Shown: piece by piece, positions 1 to 9,792 of the stretch
How the letters are laid out: each line of letters starts with the position of its first letter
How positions within the stretch are numbered: the first letter of the stretch is position 1
From: Polytrichum commune
Lineage: Eukaryota; Streptophyta; Polytrichopsida; Polytrichales; Polytrichaceae
DNA: 64,000 nt
Direction: 5' to 3'
NCBI GenBank assembly: GCA_950295325.1
Contig: OX485806.1
Coordinates: 13,020,001 to 13,084,000, forward strand
The notes under the pieces: model-generated
The model's input: only the letters and a program-made list of their open reading frames with translations
Told to the model about the DNA's origin: nothing
Databases searched by the model: none
Made by a program: the position numbers and the translations under genes

Positions 1-217
1 TTCCATGGATGGAAGTCCACATTGGGGAAATGGGTTACCGATTAAGGGGTGAGTCCCGAAAGCAAAGTAGGAGGGTTGGTTCCCTCCTATGAACTATTGG
101 TCCGGGGTAAGAGGAGCTATCCATTAGCATGGCGGAATGCGAAGGGTTAGCGCTCGTAACCTTTGCTAGAAACGAAAATTGGCAAGATTATTAAGGGACC
201 TAGCAAGGGTTGCGTCA
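1..217 (+). repeat. Family-A LTR, 3' part, cut by window edge
   Basis: This matches the last ~217 bp of the ~974-bp LTR seen complete at 40027-41000. It has the same inverted repeat around CTTCCATGGATGGAAG, the same GGAGGG...CCCTCC stem and the GCAAGGGTTGCG end. The sequence after it is not the family's primer binding site, so this is a 3' LTR or a solo LTR. Its 5' part lies outside the window. Confidence 0.9.
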
Positions 218-830
218 CCCAAGTAGGTACGAGGAGGAGTAAGCCACCGGACCGATGGCGGTGGGGACTTAAGAAGCAAGTAGGGAGAACGAGAGCGGCC
301 GCTGGACTCAAGAGGCAAGGTGGATTCTAGTGACAAGCGCGGCCGAGAGCTGGGAACGCACGGGAACGACCGGGGAGAACGAGAACGGCCACTGGGAACG
401 GTGCGAACGCGGGAACGTGAGCACGGCCGGGAAGGGAACGCCCGACTCAAAAACGGCAGTGGAAACAGTGCCGCGGGACGGCCGAACGGAAATGGAAATA
501 GGGCCAGTCTCGAGAATTAAAGGGGCACGAATGCTTCCCCGTTTTAGGAGCACATGTTAAATAGAATTAGGATGGATGAGAATCCAACTAGGTGATATGA
601 AAAGTTATGTAAGTAGGAAGTACATTCCAAGCAAGGTAGATTGAGTAATTTGAATTAAAACTCTAAATTCAGACTATAAATTAGATTCAGTACTAAATAT
701 AGCTGCAGCTGACATTTAAGAAAACTTGCAAATTCCTAGATGCAAGACACTATATAATGAGGCCAAGTTGAGCCCCCTAATACACTTCATTCTCACACGA
801 ATACTCTACATGAGTGTCGAGCCTCTTAGC
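218..830. other. No recognisable gene; GC-rich then AT-rich spacer
   Basis: Positions 220-530 are G/A-rich with many GGGAACG-like words and GCGGCCGC/CGGCCG sites. The short Arg/Ser-rich open frames on both strands reflect that composition. From about 540 the sequence turns AT-rich. I see no domain, splice pattern or repeat end that supports a gene. Confidence 0.6.
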
Positions 831-844
831 CTTCCCGAGCTCTT

Positions 845-1046
845 ATAGGCACCCGTGGTGCATCAACATTCTAATTGGCTTATAGGCATCCGTGGTGCAT
901 TAGAGTTCTCCATAGGCACCCGTGGTGCAAACTAACTTAAGACGTGAGGCACCCGTGGTACAAACTAACTTAAGACGTGAGGCACCCGTGGTGCAAATTA
1001 ACTTGAGACGTGAGGCACCCGTGGTGCAAACTAATTTGAGTGTTAA
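845..1046. repeat. 33-bp minisatellite with a palindromic core
   Basis: Four regular units start near 915, 948, 981 and 1014 with a period of exactly 33 bp. Two more diverged copies of the core lie near 847 and 885. Nearly every unit contains GCACCCGTGGTGC, a perfect 5-bp inverted repeat around CGT. The period is a multiple of three, so the minus strand has a short open frame with an 11-residue repeat, which I treat as a by-product. The array is not part of any element recognised nearby. Confidence 0.85.
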
Positions 1047-1049
1047 AGA

Positions 1050-3789
1050 ATTAGCTTGAGTCGTGAGGAAATCGAGCATTCGGGAGCAAGCAAATCGAAG
1101 TAACCACATGCGGCCTTAAGGTTACCTACGACTTATGGAATTGTGAAAATCACTCTCGGCCATTAAGTGAATTATGGGAGAGAGGAGTTCGTATGCGCAT
1201 TCATCGGAACCTTGAAAGAGGCCAACATTGAGGTTTTCATAAAAGCTTTGGACAATTACGACATACACAAAATTATACAAAAATAAGCAGGGGTAAGAGG
1301 AGTGGCCAAGTGGCTAGCAACGAATCACATGGGGAAGGTGTATGTGGAGGATGGACACGGTAGGCCGTCAATCGAGGAGGACACCTAGGATGAAAAGACG
1401 GTGATTACCTCCTATGAGCCCCAAACCCTCACCCTTATGCATCTTAGTCCAAATGAGGGCCTGACACTCACATACTCCTCTGACACCTTCTCACACCAGA
1501 AATTGCCACCACGATTCAACCTCATCGATGTAATGAACCCTTTATTTCACTTGCAAATCCTGGAGCATTTAGAAATGCTTCTCAGTCCTAGGTGCCCTGT
1601 CGTTAGCCAACCCCTCTAACACACCACACAACTCCTAAGCTTGTCAAAAACCTACATCAATGCTTTGATTAACCAATCCTAGGTTGCTTTTAAAATCACC
1701 CTCACATGCGGTGATGGGGAGATGTCCTTACGTCCTCTACCTTCCCCTAAAACCACCCAACTCTATCCCCTAACCATATTTTAATGGACTTCTACTTCTC
1801 TGCCTCAATAATACTTTCAACCCCGGATCCCCATGGCCCTGATGTGGCCTCCAAACCCTGTATCATTCCTTCAGTCTAGCCCATAAGTCCTCGATTCTAC
1901 GTTGTTTGACTGGTCCCTCGGCCCATCAAGCCCGTCACCGTCGGCCATTTACCACCTGGCCCCTTCGGCCGAGCTCACTCCCAGTGTCGCTTCTTGAAGG
2001 CAGCAGGTGCATACTCTTGATTGCGAGGTCAATTGCTTCTCCTCGAGATGTGGCTGCATTCCTTTCCAGCCGTGGCATTCACACCAATTTGTTAGGCCCC
2101 CCTTGTCTCGCCCTGTGCGACCCCTCCTTGGTCACTGACCACATTACGAGAGCGCCCAGTTGATTCTTCTTTAGCATCCGCTTCGTCCCTTGTAATGCAT
2201 TGCATCCCTCTTCAATCTACCCTGAGTTGGATAATCACACCGCCTTCCTCACCCCCTCGGCACTTCATCCACATGTCAATCCTTGACATTCTGCCTTAGA
2301 CCGGCACCTCAGGGTTGATGTGCGCCCACATTAGCCTCTCCAGCCATCCTGGCTGCGGCCAATTTGTTCAATCCTCCTTCTTCCGAGTTCTCTTCCCGGA
2401 TTACCACCCAGCTTGCATCTGCGCCCAAACAGGCTGCCGTTGAGGATCAATCCCCTGCCTCATCCCCCTTTGAAAGTCTCCGAACCCAACACCCGAGGGA
2501 GAAATCCAGCAGCCCGCCTTCATCCTGTCTGCAACCCCCCTTCGCACACACACCTGCCTCGCTAATCTCATAGGCCCCTTCAGTCTCCTGATCTTCCCGC
2601 ATTCTTCTGATCCTGCATTGGGGTTTATCCTAGGAGGTTGGACCCCCCCTAATACAAACACTTGGGATCCCATTTTGAACACTAAAACCCTTGGTCAAGC
2701 CCCTCCTTAGGCACTACCTACCTCATCCCCTTCTAGCTTCAATAAACGTAATTACATTAAACAACTAAATCAAAGCTAACTTAATCCTAGCTCTCCTCCA
2801 CATCCCCTCCTTCGGTTTACTTTAAAGCAATCCAAGCTACTCCCCCAGTAATCTAACCTCAGTACAAACTGCTCACACAAATCCTATCCTAATGTCACAA
2901 CTCACAATAATTGAACATAATTCACTTTCACTCTTTTTAATCTTTTTAATTAATTGAGATAGTACTACTTAGGGAAATCGATGATTCCTTTTGTGTTTAA
3001 AAACACATGTGTGCACAAGATTGGGCTCACACCTCCGTCAAAGTAACCTCGGATTTGAGGTAATTGATAAGGGAAATCTACTCGATGGGTACCTAAGCTA
3101 TCAAGTGCTAGGCAAGCAAGAAGAGATGATTTAAAGTGGGCTAAGCCGCCACCTCGCCATCCCATCTCCTATCTTACCTCACATATAGACTTAGGGGAAT
3201 GTGAGGCAACCAAGGGGAATACTTGGGAATTTAAAGCAACTAAGGGGGACACTTGGGGAATTTAGGTGAATAATGACCAAGAATTGGAATACCCCTTAAG
3301 CACGTGGATGATTTTTATCAAAGCACCTTGGAATGACAATCGGAGTAATATGCACTTATGAATAATGGAATGAATAGGGATTCCATCACATCAAGGGAAT
3401 TATCTAAACCAGGTAGCTTGGAATTAGTGAGGGAGTATGCTTGCCTTGTAATAGAAACTTAGGCAAGGATCCTCAAATGAATATTGGAGAAACTAGAGAA
3501 CTCTTATGAGTTCTATTTAGTGAGAGAGCATGCTTGAAGCTATAAACCCTTTTAATAGAACATTCTTGGAATAGTTTTAGAGAACAAGGAAGGTTTTAAT
3601 CATCCAAATCATGAAAAATATTGTATAGGAATGATTTCCCTTAGAGAACACTTAACCTTGACATTAGGATTTTGGGGAACATAACCTTGAAAACTTAGGG
3701 CACTTTCTCCTCCGAGATTCACTAAGAGGAAACATCATGCATTAGACCACCTTCAAGTATTAGAAGTTATAAACATGCTAATTTGGATA
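1050..3789. other. About 2.7 kb without recognisable genes
   Basis: Positions 1390-2700 are strongly C/T-rich on the plus strand and hold only short open frames (1906-2163, 2364-2573, 2401-2682 on the minus strand) without motifs I know. From 2700 to 3790 the sequence is AT-rich; around 3208-3265 a ~30-bp stretch is duplicated in tandem. It may be decayed transposon DNA, but I could not place it in a family. Confidence 0.55.
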
Positions 3790-3849
3790 GGTGTAGTGTC
3801 TGTGTAAACTGGTCAGCAACGGGTTACACCGTCTAAGGCTGAGGGTTGA

Positions 3850-4390
3850 AGGTGGCCTCGACATGCGTCTTGTCGTGAAAATAGATTGCTTCATTTGCTT
3901 TGTCGCATCACTATTGCAACATCCTCACCTTAAGGCTATTTTTCCTCGTGCTTCAATATCTTGTGCATCAAATGTACCATTACATAGTCCATTATAAGTT
4001 CCTTCATTGACATTGTTTCCAAAGCAGTGACTAAGTATTCATACAATGTTGGCAAACTCTCGAGAAAGATCATGACAATGTTTTTGTGTCTCATGGGTAC
4101 ATCCAATCAAACAAGTTGATTTATAAATGCCTTGATCTTGTTGACGTGGTCTACCAAGTCGTTGCTCTCTTGCATATTACATGTGAAGAATTTGTGTCTA
4201 AAGAAGAGGATATTGGATAAACTCATTGTCTTATAAATGTTGCTAAGGATATTCCACGCCTCTGGGGGTCTTTAGCAACTTTTGATGTGCGCAAGTTGGT
4301 TGTCTGCCAAATTGAGGCCGATGATAGAAATTATATTCTTGTCGTACTTTTGATACTCCTCCAACATTTTGAGATTTGCATTAGAAGGGG
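3850..4390 (-). mobile_element. Ty1/copia gag relic (UBN2-type)
   Basis: Read on the minus strand, this encodes a stretch typical of plant copia Gag. Recognisable parts are an AWNILSNIYKTMSLSNILF-like block, then KFFTCNMQESNDLVDHVNKI, LESLPTLYEYLVTALETM and MKELIMDYV. In this family Gag packages element RNA into virus-like particles. No LTR, protease, integrase or RT of the same element is visible next to it. The piece is old and broken, with several interruptions, and ends where an old family-A LTR begins. Confidence 0.85.
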
Positions 4391-4697
4391 TCGCGCATCA
4401 CTCCATTAGGAGTGTCCGAAACACCACAAGCATAAGGAGGACCCCGGAGTGACACCCGGGACTTGTGGCGTCGTTGGTGAGAGGGGCCAAGTGATACTAA
4501 TGTGGGTGAGGGCCCCGGGCATTGTAAACACCTCCCACCCACGGAGACTAGGATTCACAACAGTAGGACTATAAGCTATATATAGCTTATGATGTGTGAA
4601 TTCTAGAATGCTCAAGAGCACCTCAATGAGCTAGGAGATATGGCAATTTGAGTGGGGCGTTGTCCCGGGACTGCGCCCTCGTACAGCAGTGGCATGG
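4391..4697 (+). repeat. Old diverged family-A LTR, 5' part only
   Basis: About the first 310 bp of the family-A LTR can be followed, from the GTCGCGCA start through the GTGACACCCGGGACTTGTGG block to the remains of the CCCGGGAC palindrome. It differs clearly more from the other copies than they do from each other, so it is the oldest family-A piece here. The remaining two thirds of the LTR is absent. Confidence 0.8.
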
Positions 4698-4701
4698 GGG
4701 T

Positions 4702-4862
4702 GAAGCATCTTGCGCAAGACGGTCTTGGATTCTAAGAGGGATTGGGATGTGAAGTTGACGGCGACATTATGGGCCTATCGTACAACTAACAAGGTGACCA
4801 CACAAGCCACCCCTTTCTCTTTGGTGTATGGTTTGGAGGCTACGCTCCCGATTGAGTACGAG
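4702..4862 (+). mobile_element. Gypsy integrase fragment, G lineage
   Basis: This encodes about 53 residues collinear with the integrase C-terminal part of element G: an RKTVLDSKRDWDVKL block, then LWAYRTT, TPFSLVYGLEA and PIEYEV. The same stretch is at 13060-13210 (minus) in G and 54825-54985 (plus) in G2. It is an isolated fragment. Sequence unrelated to G follows at 4863. Confidence 0.85.
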
Positions 4863-5524
4863 GTGTGTGGGAGTCCAAATTCGACGGAAATACGGAAATA
4901 CGGATTCAATTTCCGTATTTTACCTTGCTTATCTGAGGATAATAGGGTCTATTAGGACAAAATTAATGGTACTAGGAAATAGAGTATTCTAACCCCGCCT
5001 TGTGCGGTAAAACGACTCTAAATAAGTACTATGACCGGTCCGTCAAATAGGATGGGCGGACCATGTAATCATGGCCCAAACCATTGGTCCGGACCAAGTA
5101 ACGGACGCGCCAAGATTACCCAACGGCCCGGAAGTGGCGGTTATAACGGGCCTTATGACGGTTGGGGGAAAAGAAAGCCGTTGGTAAAAATGTTAGTAAA
5201 ACCGTTGGTGAGAACCGCCGGAAAACGGTTGGTAACCGTTTTCCGTTAAACCAAACGGTAACAGGGGAAGGAAGAGGGAGGAAGGATATTTAAGGGTCCC
5301 TTCCTTCTCCCTCCCATTCTTTTCTGGAAAAAGGCCACCTGTTGAGAGAACGAGTGGTGAGGTGTTCATTCTTTCGAGCCGCCAGCAACTGGATTGCTGG
5401 GACTCTGCACTTTTCAGTCACTGGCAGTGGGCTTGCCGGGACTTTGTGGCAATTAGACGGAAGAGAAGGACTCGGGAAGAGAGAGAGAGAGGTTGCAAGC
5501 CGGAAAGGGTGAGAGGAGAGGAAA
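4863..5524 (+). promoter_or_regulatory. Upstream region of the 469-codon gene, with TATA box
   Basis: There is a TATA-like TATTTAAG near 5288-5295, followed by a C/T-rich stretch (5299-5325) and 200 bp of purine-rich leader with a GA run near 5480 before the ATG at 5525. Three perfect inverted repeats precede the TATA box: 4897-4920 (9-bp arms), 5084-5097 (TTGGTCCGGACCAA) and 5221-5245 (11-bp arms around GGT). The stretch starts with TGTGTGGGAGTCC directly after a gypsy fragment, so it could also be the LTR of an unrecognised retroelement. I did not find a partner LTR. Confidence 0.5.
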
Positions 5525-6934
5525 ATGCCGGAAGCACGGGAAGAGGATCAGCGGGAACCCATCCCGATTCCGCTGAAAGCCCTCACCCCTGCAATTCCGA
5601 GGGAGGATAGAGAGCTGCAGGAGCTCGCGGAGGATCTCAGGGTCATGGGTTGTGCGGGATTGCTCTCCAAACCCTGGAATCTCAGAGCGGAAGATACCCT
5701 CCGCGAGTTTAAATTCGAGAGGGGAAATCAGTGGCTAGGCACAAAGAGGAGGGATCCGGAACATTGGACTCCGGATACGTGGAACAGGGTCTACGGGTTT
5801 CCCAGGGGAATCACGGAGGGGTGGGCCGGCCGCCGCGACGGCATGTTCGCCGGGAAGTTCAGAGGGGACGTGGATCCAAAGGATGGATTCCACCCAGGGA
5901 ACTGCCGGAATATTAGGGAGCGGAGAGTGCTAGAGTTTCTCCTGCCCATTCTCAATCCGGACAAGCCGAAGCGGATTAGCCTCACCATGGCTAACACGCT
6001 GTTTGGTGCAATGTCCGGAGTCCGGCCGGTGAATTGGGGCCTGATCATCCAGAAGATAGTCGGACGGGCTCTCCCCCACATCGGCCGGAAACCCTCCTTC
6101 CTCTCCCCCTTCATTCTACACCTTTACCAGCACTTCGACTGCATCCTGGCGGAGGAGGAGGACCTGCTAACGATAGCGGCGGACGAGGTCACCTACAAGC
6201 TTCTTCCGGAAACCGGAGATGTCGAGACGGAAACATCCAGCGACCCCATCCTTCCGGAAGCACCTCCCTCGTCGCCCGGAAGCCCGCCGCCGACTGTCTC
6301 GAGGCCACTCTCTCCTCCTCCCTCTCACCATCATCCGGAAGCCGGACCCAGCCGGGAGACCCCATGGCAGAATGTGGACGTATCCACTTGGGACTTTCCG
6401 GAGAATCCGTTCAAACGGTTCCAGGAGGGCATGGAGGACCTCAAGACCCAATATTACCGACTGGAGCACATCGTCAAGGGGGCAAACCATGCTCTGGACG
6501 ACTGCGGACCTGGAAACATTCTCCGGGAATTGGCAAAGAGGGCGGACCGGAAGGAGCTGGAGCAGGCGAAGACGGAGAACGCCCACCTCACCGCACAGGT
6601 AGCGGCTATGACTCAGGAGCTGAGTCAGAAGAGCGAGGAGATCCGGAAGTACCATGCGGAGCAGGCAGTGCTCTTCAGCCGGATCCGGGAGCTGGTGGGT
6701 CATCTGGCGGAGATCGTGAACAAGACACATCTCTACGACCGGATGATGGAGTCCGGAGATCCCGCTTCCGCCAGGCAGACCCTCCCCATCCTCGTGAAGT
6801 ATTCACGGACGATGAAGGATCTCCTGGCGGAAATCCAGAGGGTGGTCCCGCCAAGCGGAACACCGCGGAGGTGCTCTATCTGGGTCCGCCAGGGTCACCA
6901 ACCGGAACCCTCTACGAGGTGGTTGGTGAAGTAG
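5525..6934 (+). CDS. Open 469-aa protein, unknown function, coiled-coil C-terminus
   Basis: I do not recognise this gene with confidence. Residues ~40-225 look like a compact helical domain with conserved-looking blocks: KPWN at 50, FERGNQW at 64, GWAGRRDGMFAGKF at 99, GFHPGNCRN at 121 and PHIGRKPSFLSPF at 184. Residues ~240-280 are rich in Pro and Ser. Residues ~330-395 look like a coiled coil. There is no signal peptide or membrane segment. The frame is uninterrupted over 1.4 kb and purine-rich, unlike the decayed elements around it, which suggests it was coding recently. The first ATG is used because it follows a clear leader and TATA box. The layout (helical domain, Pro-rich linker, coiled coil) could fit a Gag-like or mobile-domain protein carried by an element as well as a host gene. 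A family-A LTR begins 47 bp after the stop. Confidence 0.6.
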   Translation: MPEAREEDQREPIPIPLKALTPAIPREDRELQELAEDLRVMGCAGLLSKPWNLRAEDTLREFKFERGNQWLGTKRRDPEHWTPDTWNRVYGFPRGITEGWAGRRDGMFAGKFRGDVDPKDGFHPGNCRNIRERRVLEFLLPILNPDKPKRISLTMANTLFGAMSGVRPVNWGLIIQKIVGRALPHIGRKPSFLSPFILHLYQHFDCILAEEEDLLTIAADEVTYKLLPETGDVETETSSDPILPEAPPSSPGSPPPTVSRPLSPPPSHHHPEAGPSRETPWQNVDVSTWDFPENPFKRFQEGMEDLKTQYYRLEHIVKGANHALDDCGPGNILRELAKRADRKELEQAKTENAHLTAQVAAMTQELSQKSEEIRKYHAEQAVLFSRIRELVGHLAEIVNKTHLYDRMMESGDPASARQTLPILVKYSRTMKDLLAEIQRVVPPSGTPRRCSIWVRQGHQPEPSTRWLVK

Positions 6935-6981
6935 CCCTGGTTCAGAATCCGCCGTCCTCTGCAGGACCCAGCCAGCAGGGA

Positions 6982-7954
6982 TGTCGCGCACCTCTCCATG
7001 AGGAGTGCCCGAAACACCATGGGCACAAGGGGGACCCCGGAGTGACACCCAGGACTTGTGGCGCCATTGGTGAGAGGGCCCAAGTGATCCTAGTGTGGGT
7101 GAGGGCCCCGGGCGTTGGGAACGCCTCCCACCCACTGAGACTAGGAAGCATGAGGGTTAGGCCATGAGCTATGCGTAACTCATGGCATGGTGATTCTAGA
7201 ATGCTCAAGAACACCTCAATCGGAGGTGTAAGCTAGGAGTTATGGCCATTTGAGTGGGGCGCTGTCCCGGGACAGCGCCCTGGTACAGCAGTGCCTGGGA
7301 GTGATTCCCGGGACTGCCAAGGTTCAAACAGGCATGACTTCCTCAAGACTTGCCCGAATGGGGCAAGTGAGGAGTCCATCGGCATCTACGTGAAGCGTAG
7401 ATGAAGATGGAGTGGTCAAGTGTTAGCATCAGACATCATAGAGGGAAGTTATGATGGTCTGAAGCTGTGGGGGCTTCTAGGCCCAGCGGCTAAAGGAAAA
7501 TGTCCACTTGGCCCCAACTCTTGGTGGAGAGACAAGAGGTTGGTTGACGGTGGGGTAGGGGCCCCGCGTTGAGTCCTAGAGGCTTATATGGGTGAGGTGG
7601 TGTGGCCTCACCCACCCGAGGCCGAACGGCAAGGCCTCCATGGGCATTGGCCCAATGTGAGGCCATAGTTGCCTAGTATGGTTCGGGTTGTTGTAGTGTT
7701 GCTCCGGCAATGCGGTGATCAACATAGGATTGGACTTCCATGGATGGAAGTTCACATTGGGGAAATGGGTTACCGATTAAGGGGTGAGTCCCGAAAGCAA
7801 AGTAGGAGGGTTGGTTCCCTCCTATGAACTATATGGTCCGGGGTAAGAGGAGCTAACCATTGGCATGGCGGAATGCGAAGGGTTAGCGCTCGTAACCTTT
7901 GCTAGAAAATGAAAATTGGCAAGATTGTCAAGGGGGCTAGCAAGGGTTGCGACA
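6982..7954 (+). repeat. V 5' LTR (family A, 973 bp)
   Basis: The LTR is bounded by TGTCGC and GCGACA and followed within two bases by the primer binding site. It carries the CCCAGG and GCCATTGG variants that recur only in the W 3' LTR at 8716-9688. Confidence 0.95.
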
Positions 7955-7956
7955 CT

Positions 7957-7976
7957 TGGTATCAGAGCAGGGTTCC
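7957..7976 (+). other. Primer binding site, initiator-Met tRNA type
   Basis: TGGTATCAGAGC followed by AGGGTTCC lies two bases after the LTR. The first 12 bases complement the 3' end of plant initiator methionine tRNA, the usual primer of this lineage. The same site, reverse complemented, lies left of 29098 (X2) and of 32493 (W); a near copy follows 37244 (Q). Confidence 0.9.
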
Positions 7977-8715
7977 AAGTTTTGAACTCGCACTTTGAGG
8001 GAAACATGGCTATAAAAAAAAAAATGCGGGTTATGATGGTAAGCCTAGGGTTTCCATAAGGTTGTCAGGCTCAAATTGGAACAAGGATCATGTGCAAGTG
8101 GAATTTGACCATACCATTGGTTCTAATGACAATGGTGGGCATGAGGGTGCATTTGGTAAGGAAAATGGAGGAGTGCTTTGAAAAAGGCTCCCTCAAACCT
8201 CAAAAAACATTTGGGGCCTAGAATACCGAAAACATCCAAAACCTTGGAGGGCATTATTGTTGGATTGAAATTCCAATTCGAAATGCTTGGAAGGTATTGA
8301 TGTTGGAATGAATTTGGTGCTAATGAGGCACCCGGGGCCTCTTAAGGCCTATGTGCGTTATTCAAATGCACAAATGAAGGATACACCTAAAACGGACGAG
8401 CTTTCTAAGAAATGCATCCTTTTAGGTGGGGTTTTAAAAGCGGGTGGTGGATGCCTTGTTTAAGTCCCCAAGGCTTCTTGAGGACATGGTGGGGACCATC
8501 AAGTTTGCAAGAGCATTGAAGACGATGGTCCCAAAGAGAAGTTTGGCGGCGCATCACCACAAGTGGCTTTAGCCAAAGTAGGTCCCAAAGAAATGAGTGC
8601 AAATTGTTTGGTGCATTTTACTTAGGCAAAACATGTTGGTGCCGCGGACGGAATGTTGAAAGGTGGCTTTATGCTTCCAAAGCAATTCATGTTCGTGCCG
8701 CGGACGGAGTGTGGG

Positions 8716-9688
8716 TGTCGCAACCCTTGCTAAGTCCCTTAATAATCTTGCCAATTTTCAATTCTAGCAAAGGTTACGAGTCGCTAACCCTTCGCATTCC
8801 GCCATGCTAATGGTTAGCTCCTCTTACCCCGGACCAATAGTTCATAGGAGGGAACCAACCCTCCTACTTTGCTTTCGGGACTCACCCCTTAATCGGTAAC
8901 CCATTTCCCCAATGTGGACTTCCATCCATGGAAGTCCAATCCTATGTTGATCATCGCGTTGCCGGAGCAACACTACAACAACCCGAACCATACTAGGCAA
9001 CTATGGCCTCACAATAGGCCAAAGCCCATGGAGGCCTTGCCGTTCGGCCTCGGGTGGGTGAGGCCACACCACCTCACCCATATAAGCCTCTAGGACTTCA
9101 CGCGGGGCCCCTACCCCACCGTCAACCAACCTCTTGTCTCTCTACCAAGAGTTGGGGCCAAGTGGACATTTTCCTTTAGCTGCTGGGCCTAGAACCCACT
9201 AGCAGCTTAAGACCATCATAACTTCCTTGTATGATGTCTGATCATAACAACCAACCACTCCATCTTCATCTACGCTTCACGTGGATGCCGATGGACTCCT
9301 CACTTGCCCCATTCGGACAAGTATTGAGGACGTTATGCCTGTTTGAACCTTGGCAGTCCCGGGAATCACTCCCAGGCACTGCTGTAGCAGGGCGCTGTCC
9401 CGGGACAGCGCCCCACTCAAATGGCCATAACTCCTAGCTCACACCTCCGATTGAGGTGTTCTTGAGCTTTCTAGAATCACCACGCCATGAGCTACGCATA
9501 GCTCATGGCCTTACCCTTGTGCCTCCCAGTCTTCGTGGGTGGGAGGCGTTCCCAACGCCCGGGGCCCTCACCCACACTAGGATCACTTGGGCCCTCTCAC
9601 CAATGGCGCCACAAGTCCTGGGTGTCACTCCGGGGTCCCCCTTGTGCCCATGGTGTTTCGGGCACTCCTCATGGAGAGGTGCGCGACA
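8716..9688 (-). repeat. W 3' LTR (family A, 973 bp)
   Basis: The plus strand reads TGTCGCAACC at the left and GTGCGCGACA at the right. It is flanked on the left by the TSD GTGGG, and on the right by the 104-bp patch shared with 6878-6981 instead of the polypurine tract seen in X2. Confidence 0.95.
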
Positions 9689-9792
9689 TCCCTGCTGGCT
9701 GGGTCCTGCAGAGGACGGCGGATTCTGAACCAGGGCTACTTCACCAACCACCTCGTAGAGGGTTCCGGTTGGTGACCCTGGCGGACCCAGAT

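Larger units (their letters stand above)
6878..9792. repeat. Large inverted repeat, ~1,077-bp arms, 761-bp spacer
   Basis: The left arm is 6878-7954: 104 bp of the 469-codon gene's tail and 3' flank plus the V LTR. The right arm, 8716-9792, is the reverse complement: the W LTR plus the same 104 bp. The outer 104 bp belongs to neither LTR. It replaces the 3' untranslated region and polypurine tract that other family-A copies carry at this place. At the outer junction both sides share GTGCTC. Confidence 0.9.

Noticed and set aside
900-1109. 69-codon minus-strand frame with 11-residue repeats
   Set aside because: The 33-bp repeat period is a multiple of three, which makes a repeated peptide automatically. 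No promoter or extension supports a gene.
1906-2682. Possible LINE or host gene in the C/T-rich stretch
   Set aside because: The short frames on both strands have no endonuclease, RT or zinc-knuckle motif that I can recognise, and there is no poly(A) tail or splice chain.
6878-6981. The 104 bp shared with 9689-9792 as a normal 3' region of family A, making the 469-codon gene part of the family
   Set aside because: X2, Q and R all have a different 3' region with a clear polypurine tract. The V-specific variants in the W LTR fit a local copying event better.
6034-7167. A 377-codon plus-strand frame
   Set aside because: It overlaps the 469-codon gene in another frame, has Gly/Pro-rich low-complexity content and runs into the family-A LTR. 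The 469-codon frame has domain-like composition and a promoter.
6982-9688. Foldback (inverted-LTR) transposon between two opposite LTRs
   Set aside because: The left LTR is the 5' LTR of V and the right one the 3' LTR of W. The TSD of W at 8711-8715 and 34447-34451 explains the arrangement without a foldback element.
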